From Nitrospira sp. (GTDB lineage: Bacteria > Nitrospirota > Nitrospiria > SBBL01 > JAADHI01): 48,954 bases of DNA. Position 1 is the first letter of the stretch. Each line of letters begins with the position of its first letter. The stretch is taken from NCBI GenBank assembly GCA_027020665.1, contig JALUVJ010000070.1:1-48954 (forward strand), written 5' to 3'. Below the pieces are notes generated by a model that ran no database searches, had not been told where the DNA came from, and saw nothing but the letters and a program-made list of their open reading frames with translations. Made by a program: the position numbers and the translations under genes. Positions 34,370 to 43,005 of the stretch are shown piece after piece.

Positions 34370-34828
34370 ATGATGGAAAACGCGCCTTTTATCGCCTTGA
34401 TGGCGGAGGATAACAAACACGATATTATCGCCACGAAACGTGCGTGGCGGGAGAACCATATTTTAAACACGCTTTATGTGGTTAATGACGGGGAAGCGTG
34501 TTTGGATTATCTCTATCAGCGCGGTGAATATGCCGAACCGGGTACGGCGCCGCGGCCGGGTATTTTGTTGCTGGATATCAATATGCCGAAGATGAACGGC
34601 CATGAAGTGTTAAACCAGATCCGCGGCGAAAGGGCGTTTTGCAATCTGCCTGTGATTATTCTGACAACTTCGAAGGCCGAGGAAGACCGCATCCGAAGTT
34701 ATGATCTGGGGGCGACGGCATACATCAAAAAACCCGTTGGGTTTGAAAATTTATCTCATGCGATAAAAACAATCAATCTTTTTTGGGAGATGGTTGAACT
34801 CCCCAAACTTGCAAATGGCTGTGCATAA
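34370..34828 (+). CDS. Single-domain response regulator, Rcp1-like
   Basis: The 152-residue receiver domain has no output domain. The acidic pocket is in LMAEDNKHD, the phosphoacceptor is the D of LLLDINMPKMNG, the conserved threonine is in IILTTSK, and the lysine is in YIKKPV. The inserted loop between strands (YLYQRGEYAEPGTAPRP) is typical of Rcp1-type regulators paired with phytochrome-like kinases. GAGGAG lies 8 bases before the ATG. It follows its probable kinase and overlaps the next gene by 14 bases, so it may pass phosphate onward or compete for it. Confidence 0.92.
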   Translation: MMENAPFIALMAEDNKHDIIATKRAWRENHILNTLYVVNDGEACLDYLYQRGEYAEPGTAPRPGILLLDINMPKMNGHEVLNQIRGERAFCNLPVIILTTSKAEEDRIRSYDLGATAYIKKPVGFENLSHAIKTINLFWEMVELPKLANGCA

Positions 34829-37340
34829 AAACACACTGACTTTACGTATTCTACTGGTTGAAGATAACAAACATGACCGGCTTGCCTTTGAGCGGGCCTT
34901 TTCCAAGAGCCATGTATGTGCTGAAGTGACGGTCCGCTGCCGTGCGGAAGATGCTATGCGGCTGCTTGAAAAAGATGCGGCGGCGTTCGACGTCGTGGTG
35001 AGCGACAACGGTTTGCCGGGTCGATCGGGCCTGGACTTCTGCAAGCAATTGCTTGAACGGAAAATACCGCTGCCTTTGGTGTTATTGACGGGGGCGGGCA
35101 ATGAAGAAACGGCTGTGGAAGCCTTAAAGGCAGGCATTGATGAATATGTCATTAAGGATGCTTCAAATCATTATTCGGAACTCTTGCCGTATACACTGGA
35201 AGGGGTTGTCAAAAAATATCAGGAAAAACAACGCGGGCGCCAAATGGAGGCGGCCCTGCGCCGCAGCGAAAAAAGTTTGGCAGAGGCCCAGGAAATTGCG
35301 GGAATCGGAAGTTGGACCTGGGATCTTCGGACAGGTGAGCAGATCTGGTCGGCGCAAACGTATCAACTCTTCGGGTTTAAGCCGGATGAAGCCGTACAGT
35401 CTTTTGAGGTGATGTTGGCGGCGGTACATGAAGACGACAGAGCGGCTTTTCGTGCCTTGAACGAGACGGCTGTTTTGGAACAAAAACCGTATGATCTTGA
35501 AGTGCGCATCTTCGGAAGAGATGCACAGGAACGTGTCATTCGTGCACAAGGCAGGGCTTATGCGGATGCGAGCGGCCAAACCTATAAAATGGCGGGCACC
35601 TTGCAGGATATTACGGATCGTAAACGGGTCGATGAAAAACTCAAATTGTCTGCAAAAGTGATTGAAAATATTGTAGAAGGCGTCATGATTACGGATCAAA
35701 ACGCCATCATTCAATCGGTCAATCCGGCCTTTTCCGAAATAACGGGTTACAGTGCCGATGAGGCCATTGGAAAAAAAACGACGATTTTAAGGTCCGGGAA
35801 ACACGATAACGCTTTTTATGAGGCAATGTGGTCGATGCTTCTTGAAAAAGGACGTTGGGAAGGGGAAATCTGGAATCGCCGAAAAAACGGCGAAATTTAT
35901 CCCGAACGACTCACGATCACCGAAATCAAGAACTCACTGGGACGTGTCACCCAATATGCCGCTGTGTTTTATGATATTACGGAAATCAAGCAAAATGAGC
36001 GGCAGATTGCATACAAAGCCTATCACGACGCGCTGACCGGTTTGCCGAACCGGCAGCTCTTTTATGATCGATTGCAGCAAACGATTAGACATTCGGAACG
36101 GGCGAACACCCTTTTTGCGCTCTTGTACATTGATTTGGATGACTTCAAAATAATCAATGACAGCAAGGGGCATTCTGTCGGAGACTTTTTTTTAAAGGAG
36201 ATGGCCCGGAGACTCAAAACCTGCGCGCGTTCGGGCGATACGGTTTCACGTCTGGGCGGGGATGAATTTACAATTATTTTGGATAAACTGGGTGAGGAAG
36301 AAGAAGCGGCCTTGGTGGCCGGCCGCATTGTTGCCAGCATTTCAACTCCTTTTCGTTATCAGAATGAAATGATTTATGCCTCGGTCAGTATCGGTATTGC
36401 CTTGTATCCTGCAAACGGGAATTCAACCGAAGTGCTTTTAAAAAATGCGGATATCGCGATGTATCACGCCAAAGAAACCGGTAAAAATAATTTTCATTTT
36501 TTTACCCAGTCTCTAAACGAAAAAATTATCAAACAAGTTGCGTTGGAGAAGGCACTTAGAAAAGGCATGGATTGCAAGGCCTTGGAAACGCACTATCAAC
36601 CGATCATTCGTCTTCGGGACCGTCATATTGCCGGGATGGAGGCCCTTGTGCGCTGGCCGCAGGGTGACGGGCGTTCTGTCGCGCCGGCAACTTTTATTCC
36701 TTTGGCGGAGGAAAAGGGGATAATCTTTGAAATCGATAAGTTGATGATTGAGAATGTCTGTCTCTTTATCCGGAAGATGAAGCGTGCGGTGACAGAATCA
36801 AGGCAGCCTCTTCGTGTGTCCGTTAATATTTCCGCCGTGGATTTTGAACACTTTGATCTCTGCACACACCTGAGCGGGCTTGTGGCCCGATACGGCTTGT
36901 CTCCGCAAAATATCGGGGTTGAAATTACGGAAAGCGCCGTGATTCGCAATCTCCGTTTGGCCATCCGTAATTTAAACAGACTTCGAAAAAACGGGTTTCG
37001 TGTTTCGATTGACGATTTCGGCACCGGCTACTCTTCGCTCAACTATTTGGCCCGTCTGCCGATTGATGTGCTCAAAATTGACGGTTCTTTTGTTGTGGGC
37101 CTTCCGGGCAACAAAAGCAATAACGCCATTGCCAAGGCCATTGTTTACATGGCGCACGAAATGAATATCGAAGTGGTTGCCGAAGGGGTCGAAACAGAGG
37201 CCCAGCTTGATTTTTTGTGCGCGATCGGTTGTGATTACATCCAGGGATATATTTTCAGTCCGCCCCTTGAAGAAAAAAAGATGGCGACACTCTTGATCAA
37301 AGGGGCACCGCTCAATTACAAGGGTTTGGACGTATTCTAA
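34815..37340 (+). CDS. REC-PAS-PAS-GGDEF-EAL cyclic-di-GMP enzyme
   Basis: This protein (841 residues) has a receiver domain (D64 in VSDNGLPG), a first PAS domain around residues 155-270, a second around 280-390, GGDEF at 481-485 and EAL at 609-611. An RxxD inhibition site (RSGD, 472-475) lies five residues before GGDEF. The phosphodiesterase pocket is intact: EALVRW, NIS, GVEITES, SIDDFGTGYSSL, LKIDGSFV and VAEGVETEAQ. So both making and breaking cyclic-di-GMP are possible, perhaps with one dominating. The ATG at 34815 overlaps the regulator gene, so kinase, regulator and this effector form one pathway unit. Signals read by the PAS domains are unknown. Confidence 0.93.
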   Translation: MAVHKNTLTLRILLVEDNKHDRLAFERAFSKSHVCAEVTVRCRAEDAMRLLEKDAAAFDVVVSDNGLPGRSGLDFCKQLLERKIPLPLVLLTGAGNEETAVEALKAGIDEYVIKDASNHYSELLPYTLEGVVKKYQEKQRGRQMEAALRRSEKSLAEAQEIAGIGSWTWDLRTGEQIWSAQTYQLFGFKPDEAVQSFEVMLAAVHEDDRAAFRALNETAVLEQKPYDLEVRIFGRDAQERVIRAQGRAYADASGQTYKMAGTLQDITDRKRVDEKLKLSAKVIENIVEGVMITDQNAIIQSVNPAFSEITGYSADEAIGKKTTILRSGKHDNAFYEAMWSMLLEKGRWEGEIWNRRKNGEIYPERLTITEIKNSLGRVTQYAAVFYDITEIKQNERQIAYKAYHDALTGLPNRQLFYDRLQQTIRHSERANTLFALLYIDLDDFKIINDSKGHSVGDFFLKEMARRLKTCARSGDTVSRLGGDEFTIILDKLGEEEEAALVAGRIVASISTPFRYQNEMIYASVSIGIALYPANGNSTEVLLKNADIAMYHAKETGKNNFHFFTQSLNEKIIKQVALEKALRKGMDCKALETHYQPIIRLRDRHIAGMEALVRWPQGDGRSVAPATFIPLAEEKGIIFEIDKLMIENVCLFIRKMKRAVTESRQPLRVSVNISAVDFEHFDLCTHLSGLVARYGLSPQNIGVEITESAVIRNLRLAIRNLNRLRKNGFRVSIDDFGTGYSSLNYLARLPIDVLKIDGSFVVGLPGNKSNNAIAKAIVYMAHEMNIEVVAEGVETEAQLDFLCAIGCDYIQGYIFSPPLEEKKMATLLIKGAPLNYKGLDVF

Positions 37341-37490
37341 GGAATTGCTCAGCGCAATGTTTAACACGACCAAATAATTTTACAAATACAATGGATTTCA
37401 CACTATATTTTTAATAGAATATCAAGCCCTTATATTTCTCCGTATTTTCTACCCTCGGGCCGGAGACGGATTGTTTAGACCTTTTGTTTG

Positions 37491-40400
37491 ATGAAGCTGT
37501 ATCTTGCCCTTTTAAGATATCCCGGTTTTTCCCCTTTTCTTTGGACACAGTTCCTAGGGGCGTTTAATGACAATGTCTTTAAAATCGTTATTTCAATGCT
37601 GGCGATCAGAAGCATGGGCAGCCAGAGTGGCGCCTATCTTTCCCTGATCGGGGCGATTTTCATGCTCCCCTGGTTTTTCTTTTCCGGGTATGCCGGTTAT
37701 CTCGCCGATCGTCTCAACAAGCGCACTATTTTGATTTCTATGAAGGCTTTTGAGCTTGTTGTGATGGTCCTGGCTTATTTCTCCTTCCTTTCCGGCCAGA
37801 TTTTGTGGATGTTAGTTGTCCTCTTTCTGATGGCCTTGCAATCCACATTTTTCAGCCCGGCCAAGTACGGCATCCTTCCGGAAATGTTGCCGGATACCGA
37901 GCTTTCCCGTGCAAACGGTCTGGTGGAGATGAGCACTTTTCTGGCGATTATTTTAGGCACTTCTTTCGGCGGATTTATGTTTTCGGTTTGGAAAGACCAC
38001 TTGGACCCCATTGGCACTGTTCTGATTGGTGTTGCCGCGACCGGCTATGTGACGAGTTTTTGGATCGGGCGCGTGCCCATGCCCGGCAGAATCCCGCGTT
38101 TTAATCCGAATCCTTGGGGCGAGATTGCTCAGGGGCTGCAGCGGCTTTTTAAGAATCGTATGATTTGGTCCACGGTCTGCGGCATTGCTTATTTTGGTTT
38201 TTTAGGTGCTTTTCTTCAGATGGTCTTCCTGCTTTTTGGCAGCGAAATCATGCATTTGGATGAATTTTCAATCAGTTTGCTCGGCACATTTCTTGCGGTC
38301 GGCGTCGGGATCGGGAGTCTCTTGGCAGGTCGGCTTTCGGGCGATAAAGTGGAGCTGGGCTTGGTGCCCTTGGGGTCAATCGGTATGGGAATCTTTGCCC
38401 TCTGGCTTGCGGCCTCGGGTGAGTCCTTTTTTCAGGTGGCGCTGATGTTGACCCTGCTAGGTTGCATGGGCGGGCTTTTCAGTGTGCCTTTGTATGCTTA
38501 TTTACAGCAAAAAAGCGCAAAAGGTGAACGCGGTCAATTCATCGGCACCTCTAATTTTATGCAGACCCTCGGCATTCTTTCCGCCTCCGGGTTTCTCTGG
38601 ATTCTTCACGATTTTTTCAGGTTTCGTCCGGATGAAATTATAGGCATCCTGGGGCTTTTTACCCTTGTGGTCACGCCTTATATTCTTAAAATTCTACCGC
38701 AATACCTCATTCGTTTTTCGCTTTGGATGCTGACGCATACGATTTATAAAATCCGAATCCACGGCCAAAAACATGTGCCGTTTAGAGGCCCGGCCCTCTT
38801 GGTTTGCAATGATGTGTCTTTCGTGGATGGTCTTTTAGTCGGCGCCTGTGTCCAACGATTCATTCGTTTTCTGGTCGATAAAGATTTTTTCCGGATTAAA
38901 GGTCTTGGGCGGCTTTTGCGCATCATGAAGGCTATCCCGGTGGGCGGCCGGAGCCGGGAAGCGACCCTTGCCGCAATGAAGCAGGGACGTGAGGCCCTTG
39001 ATCAAGGGCATGTCGTGTGTATTTTTGCGGAAGGGGCGATGAGTCAAACCGGGCATTTACGGCCCTTCAAAAAAGATTTTGAAGACATGGTAAGCGGCAT
39101 GGATGTACCCATTATCCCGGTGCATTTGGATGGTGTGTGGGGTTCTATTTTCAGTTTTCAGCGCGGGCCGTATTTTTGGAAATGGCCGTTCAAAATTCCT
39201 TTCCCGGTCTCCGTTTCTTTTGGCGCCCCATTGCCTGCCACGGCTACGGCCTATGAGGTGCGGCAGGCGGTGATGGAGCTCGGCAGCGATGTGGTACGGC
39301 ATCGCAGAACAAAAAATGACTTGCTTCATCTCAAATTTATGCGCACGGCGAAATCGGCCTGGCGGCAGCCCTGTATGATTGACGCGAGGGGGAAAGTTTT
39401 ACGTTTCGGACAGGTCTTGGTCTTAGCACTGTTGTTTTCTAAAAAAATACGAAGGCACTGTGCGAATGAAAAAATAGTGGGTCTCATGCTGCCGTCTTCT
39501 GTGAACGGAGCGATTGCGAATATCGGGGTGCTTCTGGCGGGAAAGGTTCCGGTAAATCTGAATTTGAGCGCGAACAAGGCCGAAACGGATTTCGCCGTGC
39601 GGGCGTGTAAAATCAGGACGATCCTGAGTTCAAAATCTTTTCTTGAGCGGGCCAAGATTGAAAGACGTTCCGAAATGTGCGACATCGAAGATTTTTTTCA
39701 GGGTTTTACTGCGCTGCAAAAAATGAAAACGGCCTTGCCGGTTTTTTCCCTCCCGGCATTTGCGGTGCAAGCCTTGTTCTGTGCCGAGAAACAAGATCAG
39801 GATGATTTGGCAACGATCATGTTTTCAGAAAGTAGGGAAGAGGTGCCCAAAGCCGTCATGCTTTCTCATCACAATATTTTATCCAATGTCGAGGCCTTGG
39901 CGCAGGTAAGTTGGGTCAATCGTAAAGACAAAATACTGAGTCTGTTCCCATTTGCCGATCCCTTGGGTTTTACTGTGACACTTTGCTTTCCTTTGATTGT
40001 TGGTTTTGGCGCGATCTATCATGACGATGCTTCCGATACAAAAAAAATCTGCGACTTGATCGCGAAGGAGCAGGGGAGTATTTTGATCGGCACTCCTTCC
40101 TTCTACGAGGATTGTCTTCTGCATTGCCCGAAGCAGGTTTTTGCGTCATTACGTTACGCCGTGGTTAAGACTGAAAACCTCAAAAAAGGTGTGGCGGATG
40201 ACTTCAGGGCAAAATATGGCATCGATCTATTGGAAGCCTATAGTTGTCCTGAGCTTTCGTCTGTGCTGAGTTTGAATGTGCATGATGTTGAGGCGGGTGA
40301 ATCCGTTCACAGGGGGCATGTTTCGGAGACGGTAGGGCATCCCTTACCGGGCATTACAGTTAAAGTCCTTCACCCGGAAACAGCGCTTCCTTTGGAGATT

Positions 40401-40613
40401 GGCGCGGCGGGCGTGCTTTGGGTGAAGGGGCCGAATGTAATGTTGGGTTATCTCAATCAGCCGGATAAAACAGCGGAAGTGATTCGAGAAGGGTGGTACA
40501 ATACGGGAGAGATTGCCGCGCTGGATGAAAACGGCTTTATCCGAATGATCGACCGTATGCCTCGGGCCGGAACGATTGCGGAAATGGAGGGTATCGGAGA
40601 TTTTAAAGAATGA
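37491..40613 (+). CDS. LplT-PlsC-acyl-ACP synthetase fusion with altered active sites
   Basis: The 1040-residue protein has the order of the Aas-type fusion. Residues 1-410 are a major-facilitator lysophospholipid flippase-like domain (LWTQFLGAFNDNVFK). Residues 420-600 are a PlsC acyltransferase-like domain (IPVGGRSREATL; IFAEGAMSQTGHLRPFKKDFE; VPIIPVHLDGVWGS). From about residue 640 there is an AMP-binding acyl-ACP synthetase domain. Key residues are lost. The acyltransferase HX4D reads DVSFVD with D441 where the catalytic His belongs. The ATP loop, normally SGSTGxPKG, reads SESREEVPKA (779-788). The WYDTGD motif reads WYNTGE. The protein stops where the C-terminal subdomain of about 100 residues should follow. 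The ATG at 37491 is chosen over TTG at 37488. Carrier function may survive. Confidence 0.85.
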   Translation: MKLYLALLRYPGFSPFLWTQFLGAFNDNVFKIVISMLAIRSMGSQSGAYLSLIGAIFMLPWFFFSGYAGYLADRLNKRTILISMKAFELVVMVLAYFSFLSGQILWMLVVLFLMALQSTFFSPAKYGILPEMLPDTELSRANGLVEMSTFLAIILGTSFGGFMFSVWKDHLDPIGTVLIGVAATGYVTSFWIGRVPMPGRIPRFNPNPWGEIAQGLQRLFKNRMIWSTVCGIAYFGFLGAFLQMVFLLFGSEIMHLDEFSISLLGTFLAVGVGIGSLLAGRLSGDKVELGLVPLGSIGMGIFALWLAASGESFFQVALMLTLLGCMGGLFSVPLYAYLQQKSAKGERGQFIGTSNFMQTLGILSASGFLWILHDFFRFRPDEIIGILGLFTLVVTPYILKILPQYLIRFSLWMLTHTIYKIRIHGQKHVPFRGPALLVCNDVSFVDGLLVGACVQRFIRFLVDKDFFRIKGLGRLLRIMKAIPVGGRSREATLAAMKQGREALDQGHVVCIFAEGAMSQTGHLRPFKKDFEDMVSGMDVPIIPVHLDGVWGSIFSFQRGPYFWKWPFKIPFPVSVSFGAPLPATATAYEVRQAVMELGSDVVRHRRTKNDLLHLKFMRTAKSAWRQPCMIDARGKVLRFGQVLVLALLFSKKIRRHCANEKIVGLMLPSSVNGAIANIGVLLAGKVPVNLNLSANKAETDFAVRACKIRTILSSKSFLERAKIERRSEMCDIEDFFQGFTALQKMKTALPVFSLPAFAVQALFCAEKQDQDDLATIMFSESREEVPKAVMLSHHNILSNVEALAQVSWVNRKDKILSLFPFADPLGFTVTLCFPLIVGFGAIYHDDASDTKKICDLIAKEQGSILIGTPSFYEDCLLHCPKQVFASLRYAVVKTENLKKGVADDFRAKYGIDLLEAYSCPELSSVLSLNVHDVEAGESVHRGHVSETVGHPLPGITVKVLHPETALPLEIGAAGVLWVKGPNVMLGYLNQPDKTAEVIREGWYNTGEIAALDENGFIRMIDRMPRAGTIAEMEGIGDFKE

Positions 40614-40811
40614 TCTCGCTCAGGGGAACTCGATGGATTGTTTCCGGAGAGCGGAAATCACGGAGACCTATGGTTGATGTTTGCGCTCACTGCCTCCAAA
40701 GATGAAAAAAGAAGCGATTCTTGGCATTGCGCCGTGTTTGTTGTTTCCCCAAATCAGAAATTGATCTTGGGTGTTTTCACCTACTTGACAGGCGGATGTT
40801 CTGAACGATAG
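40614..40811 (+). pseudogene. Possible remnant of the missing synthetase C-terminal domain
   Basis: The frame of the preceding gene stays open for 65 codons after its TGA and ends at TAG 40809-40811. It encodes MFALTASKDEKRSDSWHCAV, which resembles the FAVTAVPDEKRGERLVVL stretch of the C-terminal subdomain of Aas-like synthetases, though the catalytic-lysine part is not seen. This suggests decay by a nonsense change plus further drift. The match is by eye and short. Confidence 0.4.
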
Positions 40812-40814
40812 ACT
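40785..40814 (+). promoter_or_regulatory. Probable promoter of the DUF2007-like gene
   Basis: A perfect TTGACA at 40785-40790 is followed after 18 bases by TAGACT at 40809-40814. The predicted transcript starts near 40821, 20 bases before the ATG. Confidence 0.5.
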
Positions 40815-40840
40815 CACTTCCTTCGCATCATGGAGTCCGC

Positions 40841-41371
40841 ATGCGGTCTAAAAAACGTTTAATTTTGCCTTTGCATCAAAACGGGCTTGTTCTGCCGCAG
40901 GCCTTTATTCCCAAAAATACAGAGGCTTTTGTTTGCGACTTGCAAGAGGACGGACGCCTGATGCTTTCTCCCGTGGCGGCTTCTGCCGAAGGCCCTTCTA
41001 AAAATTCAGCATCTTCAACCCCCCTTGCGCCTGCTGCGGATTTTCCCAATGTGATTGATTTTCAGGAAGGCCGGGTACGGCTGAAAAAACAGACGCGGCA
41101 AAAGAAAAAAGCCGCGGAAGTTTCCAAATCCGAAGAAGCGCGAGGGGCCGGGACCCGGACCGACTTCGTCAAATTACATCTGTTTTCTTCACGGATGGAG
41201 GCCGAAATGGTGGGGGAAATCCTCAAACAGGCCGAGATTCCCTATCTGATTCAATCCGAAGATATTGGTATTTTTGGCCCCGGGGCCTCCCCGGCGCCCG
41301 GCGGTGCCCGTATCGGTGTCAGAAGAGCCGACCTTGAAGATGCACGCATCATGCTTTCCGGTTTGATTTGA
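40841..41371 (+). CDS. DUF2007-like protein
   Basis: The C-terminal half of this 176-residue protein (about residues 108-176) resembles DUF2007 domains, small ACT-like modules annotated as putative signal transducers: VKLHLFSSRMEAEMVGEIL, IPYLIQSEDIG and IGVRRADLEDARIML. The N-terminal 45 residues (LILPLHQNGLVLPQAFIPKN) form a separate piece of no clear family, weakly like an AbrB-type swapped-hairpin barrel. A lysine-rich linker (KKQTRQKKKAAEVSK) joins them. GGAG precedes the ATG. No signal peptide or membrane helix. Function unknown. It sits in front of scpA but has its own likely promoter, and scpA has another. Confidence 0.65.
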   Translation: MRSKKRLILPLHQNGLVLPQAFIPKNTEAFVCDLQEDGRLMLSPVAASAEGPSKNSASSTPLAPAADFPNVIDFQEGRVRLKKQTRQKKKAAEVSKSEEARGAGTRTDFVKLHLFSSRMEAEMVGEILKQAEIPYLIQSEDIGIFGPGASPAPGGARIGVRRADLEDARIMLSGLI

Positions 41372-41477
41372 AATAGTACTGAATCCGAGTTATTCGAAAT
41401 AAGCCCATTATATTGCGTTTTGTTTTGACTCCTTCTACCATCCCTTGTTTTTTTGACTTGCTTCTTATTTTTGTTAT

Positions 41478-41486
41478 TGTTATATA
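41478..41486 (+). promoter_or_regulatory. Extended -10 promoter for scpAB
   Basis: TGTTATATA at 41478-41486 fits an extended -10 (TGN followed by TATATA), with TTGCTT 17 bases further upstream as a weak -35. Predicted transcription begins near 41493, 17 bases before the scpA start. Confidence 0.5.
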
Positions 41487-41509
41487 AATCTGCAACGAAC
41501 TGAGGGAAA

Positions 41510-42247
41510 ATGATGGCGCTTGAAATGACTTATGAGGTCAAGCTTGAGGCCTTTGAAGGGCCGCTTGAACTCTTGCTTCACCTCATTAAAAAAAACGAAA
41601 TCGATATTTATGACATTCCGATTGCCCTCATTACGGAACAATACCTTGAAATGATTGATTTAATGCAATCCTTAAATTTAGCCGTTGCCGGTGAATTTTT
41701 GGTCATGGCGGCGACACTCATCCATATTAAATCCAAAATGCTGCTGCCTGTTCCCGAAGCAGATGATTCTGAGCAGGAAGATCCCCGTAGGGACTTGGTG
41801 ACGCGTCTTTTGGAATATCAACGTTTTAAGGCCGCCTCGGAACAATTTGAGGAAAGAGAGTCGCTTTGGCGCGATATTTATCCGCGGGGTGAAACCAAAG
41901 GGCCGGAGCTTAGGCCGGAAGAGGTCCCGATTTCCGATTTGAATCTGTATGATCTGATCGGGGCCTTAAATGCGCTTTTGGCGAACCGTTCCGATCCCAT
42001 TGTGATGGAGTTGACGACTGAGGTTCTGACCGTGAAGGAAAAGATCCAACACATTCTGGACGAGATGGCATCGGTCGAAAGCTTGCTTTTTGAGTCGCTG
42101 TTTGCGAAGGTTTTTAATCGGCATGCCGTGATTGTGACCTTTTTGGCCTTACTTGAAGTGATTCGTCTGGGTCTGGTTCGTGTGTTGCAACAAGATCTTT
42201 TTGGTCCGCTTCGTTTAATCAAGACAGAAAATTTTGCAAGATCATGA
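41510..42247 (+). CDS. scpA: Segregation and condensation protein A
   Basis: The 245-residue protein is the kleisin of the bacterial condensin complex and bridges SMC heads. YEVKLEAFEGPLELLLHLI, then EIDIYDIPIALITEQYLE, and GEFLVMAATLIHIKSKMLLP are the standard N-terminal ScpA sequences that bind the SMC neck and ScpB. The C-terminal winged-helix region (VIVTFLALLEVIRLGLVRVLQ) is also present. ATGATG gives two possible starts three bases apart behind GAGGG. It overlaps scpB by 14 bases. It works in chromosome compaction and segregation in the cytoplasm. Confidence 0.96.
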   Translation: MMALEMTYEVKLEAFEGPLELLLHLIKKNEIDIYDIPIALITEQYLEMIDLMQSLNLAVAGEFLVMAATLIHIKSKMLLPVPEADDSEQEDPRRDLVTRLLEYQRFKAASEQFEERESLWRDIYPRGETKGPELRPEEVPISDLNLYDLIGALNALLANRSDPIVMELTTEVLTVKEKIQHILDEMASVESLLFESLFAKVFNRHAVIVTFLALLEVIRLGLVRVLQQDLFGPLRLIKTENFARS

Positions 42248-42863
42248 ACTAAAACCTATTCTTGAGGCCCTGTTATTTGTTTCTTCGGAGCCCGTCTCCC
42301 TGGACCGATTGCAGGGTGTTTTTAACGGCGTGGAGAAGCGCCGAATTAGGGCCCTCCTGCTTCAAATGGAACAGGAATCGATGTTGGCCAATCGGGGATT
42401 CCATCTTGTCGAAATTGCGGGGGGCTACCAGTTTGTGACCCGAAGCGACCTTGCACCCTGGATTAAAGAAATGGAGCGCGCGCGCGCAGCTTCGAGGCTT
42501 TCAAAACCCGGCCTTGAAACTTTGGCGATTATCGCTTACAAGCAGCCTGTGACGCGTGGTGAAATCGAGATGATTCGGGGAGTGGATGCGGCGGGGGTCT
42601 TAAAAACACTCTTAGATCGCAAGCTGGTCAAGATCGTCGGGCGCAAAGAGGTTGCGGGCCGTCCGATGTTGTACGGCACAACGCGCACTTTTCTTAAATA
42701 TCTGGGTTTACCCGATCTCGCAGCCTTGCCCACCCTGAAAGAATTTTCAGAAATTGCGGATGAAGTGAATCAGGAGGAAGAAGCGCCTATGCTGCCTTTG
42801 CGTGGCTTTGCCGGTGAATCAGGTCAGTTTTCCGATGTGGCTGACGATGGGCTTCTCTCTTAA
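42234..42863 (+). CDS. scpB: Segregation and condensation protein B
   Basis: The 209-residue protein has two winged-helix domains and binds ScpA in the SMC complex. ELKPILEALLFVSSEPVSL, ETLAIIAYKQPVTRGEIEMIRG and GRKEVAGRPMLYGTTRTFLKYLGL are diagnostic. The start is taken as TTG 42234 inside the end of scpA, because no in-frame ATG fits, and the family sequence begins right after it. The tail after residue 175 is acidic and variable. After the stop there is a weak AAACC/GGTTT hairpin with a T-rich stretch that might end transcription. Confidence 0.95.
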   Translation: MQDHELKPILEALLFVSSEPVSLDRLQGVFNGVEKRRIRALLLQMEQESMLANRGFHLVEIAGGYQFVTRSDLAPWIKEMERARAASRLSKPGLETLAIIAYKQPVTRGEIEMIRGVDAAGVLKTLLDRKLVKIVGRKEVAGRPMLYGTTRTFLKYLGLPDLAALPTLKEFSEIADEVNQEEEAPMLPLRGFAGESGQFSDVADDGLLS

Positions 42864-43005
42864 ACCTTTGCGGTTTTTGCATACTTTTTTCTTATTTTCA
42901 GTCCTTTTTCCTAAAGACAATAATTTTCGGGTATTATTATAAAAGTATTTTAATCAGAATGTTCCGGAGCGGGGAGCGTCTTTTGCGTGGGAGGAATTGT
43001 GTCGG

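Noticed and set aside
40611-40613. TGA read as selenocysteine or recoded codon
   Set aside because: TGA is a normal stop elsewhere (for example in the rml and bat operons). No SECIS-like hairpin is evident, and the surrounding protein is degenerate.
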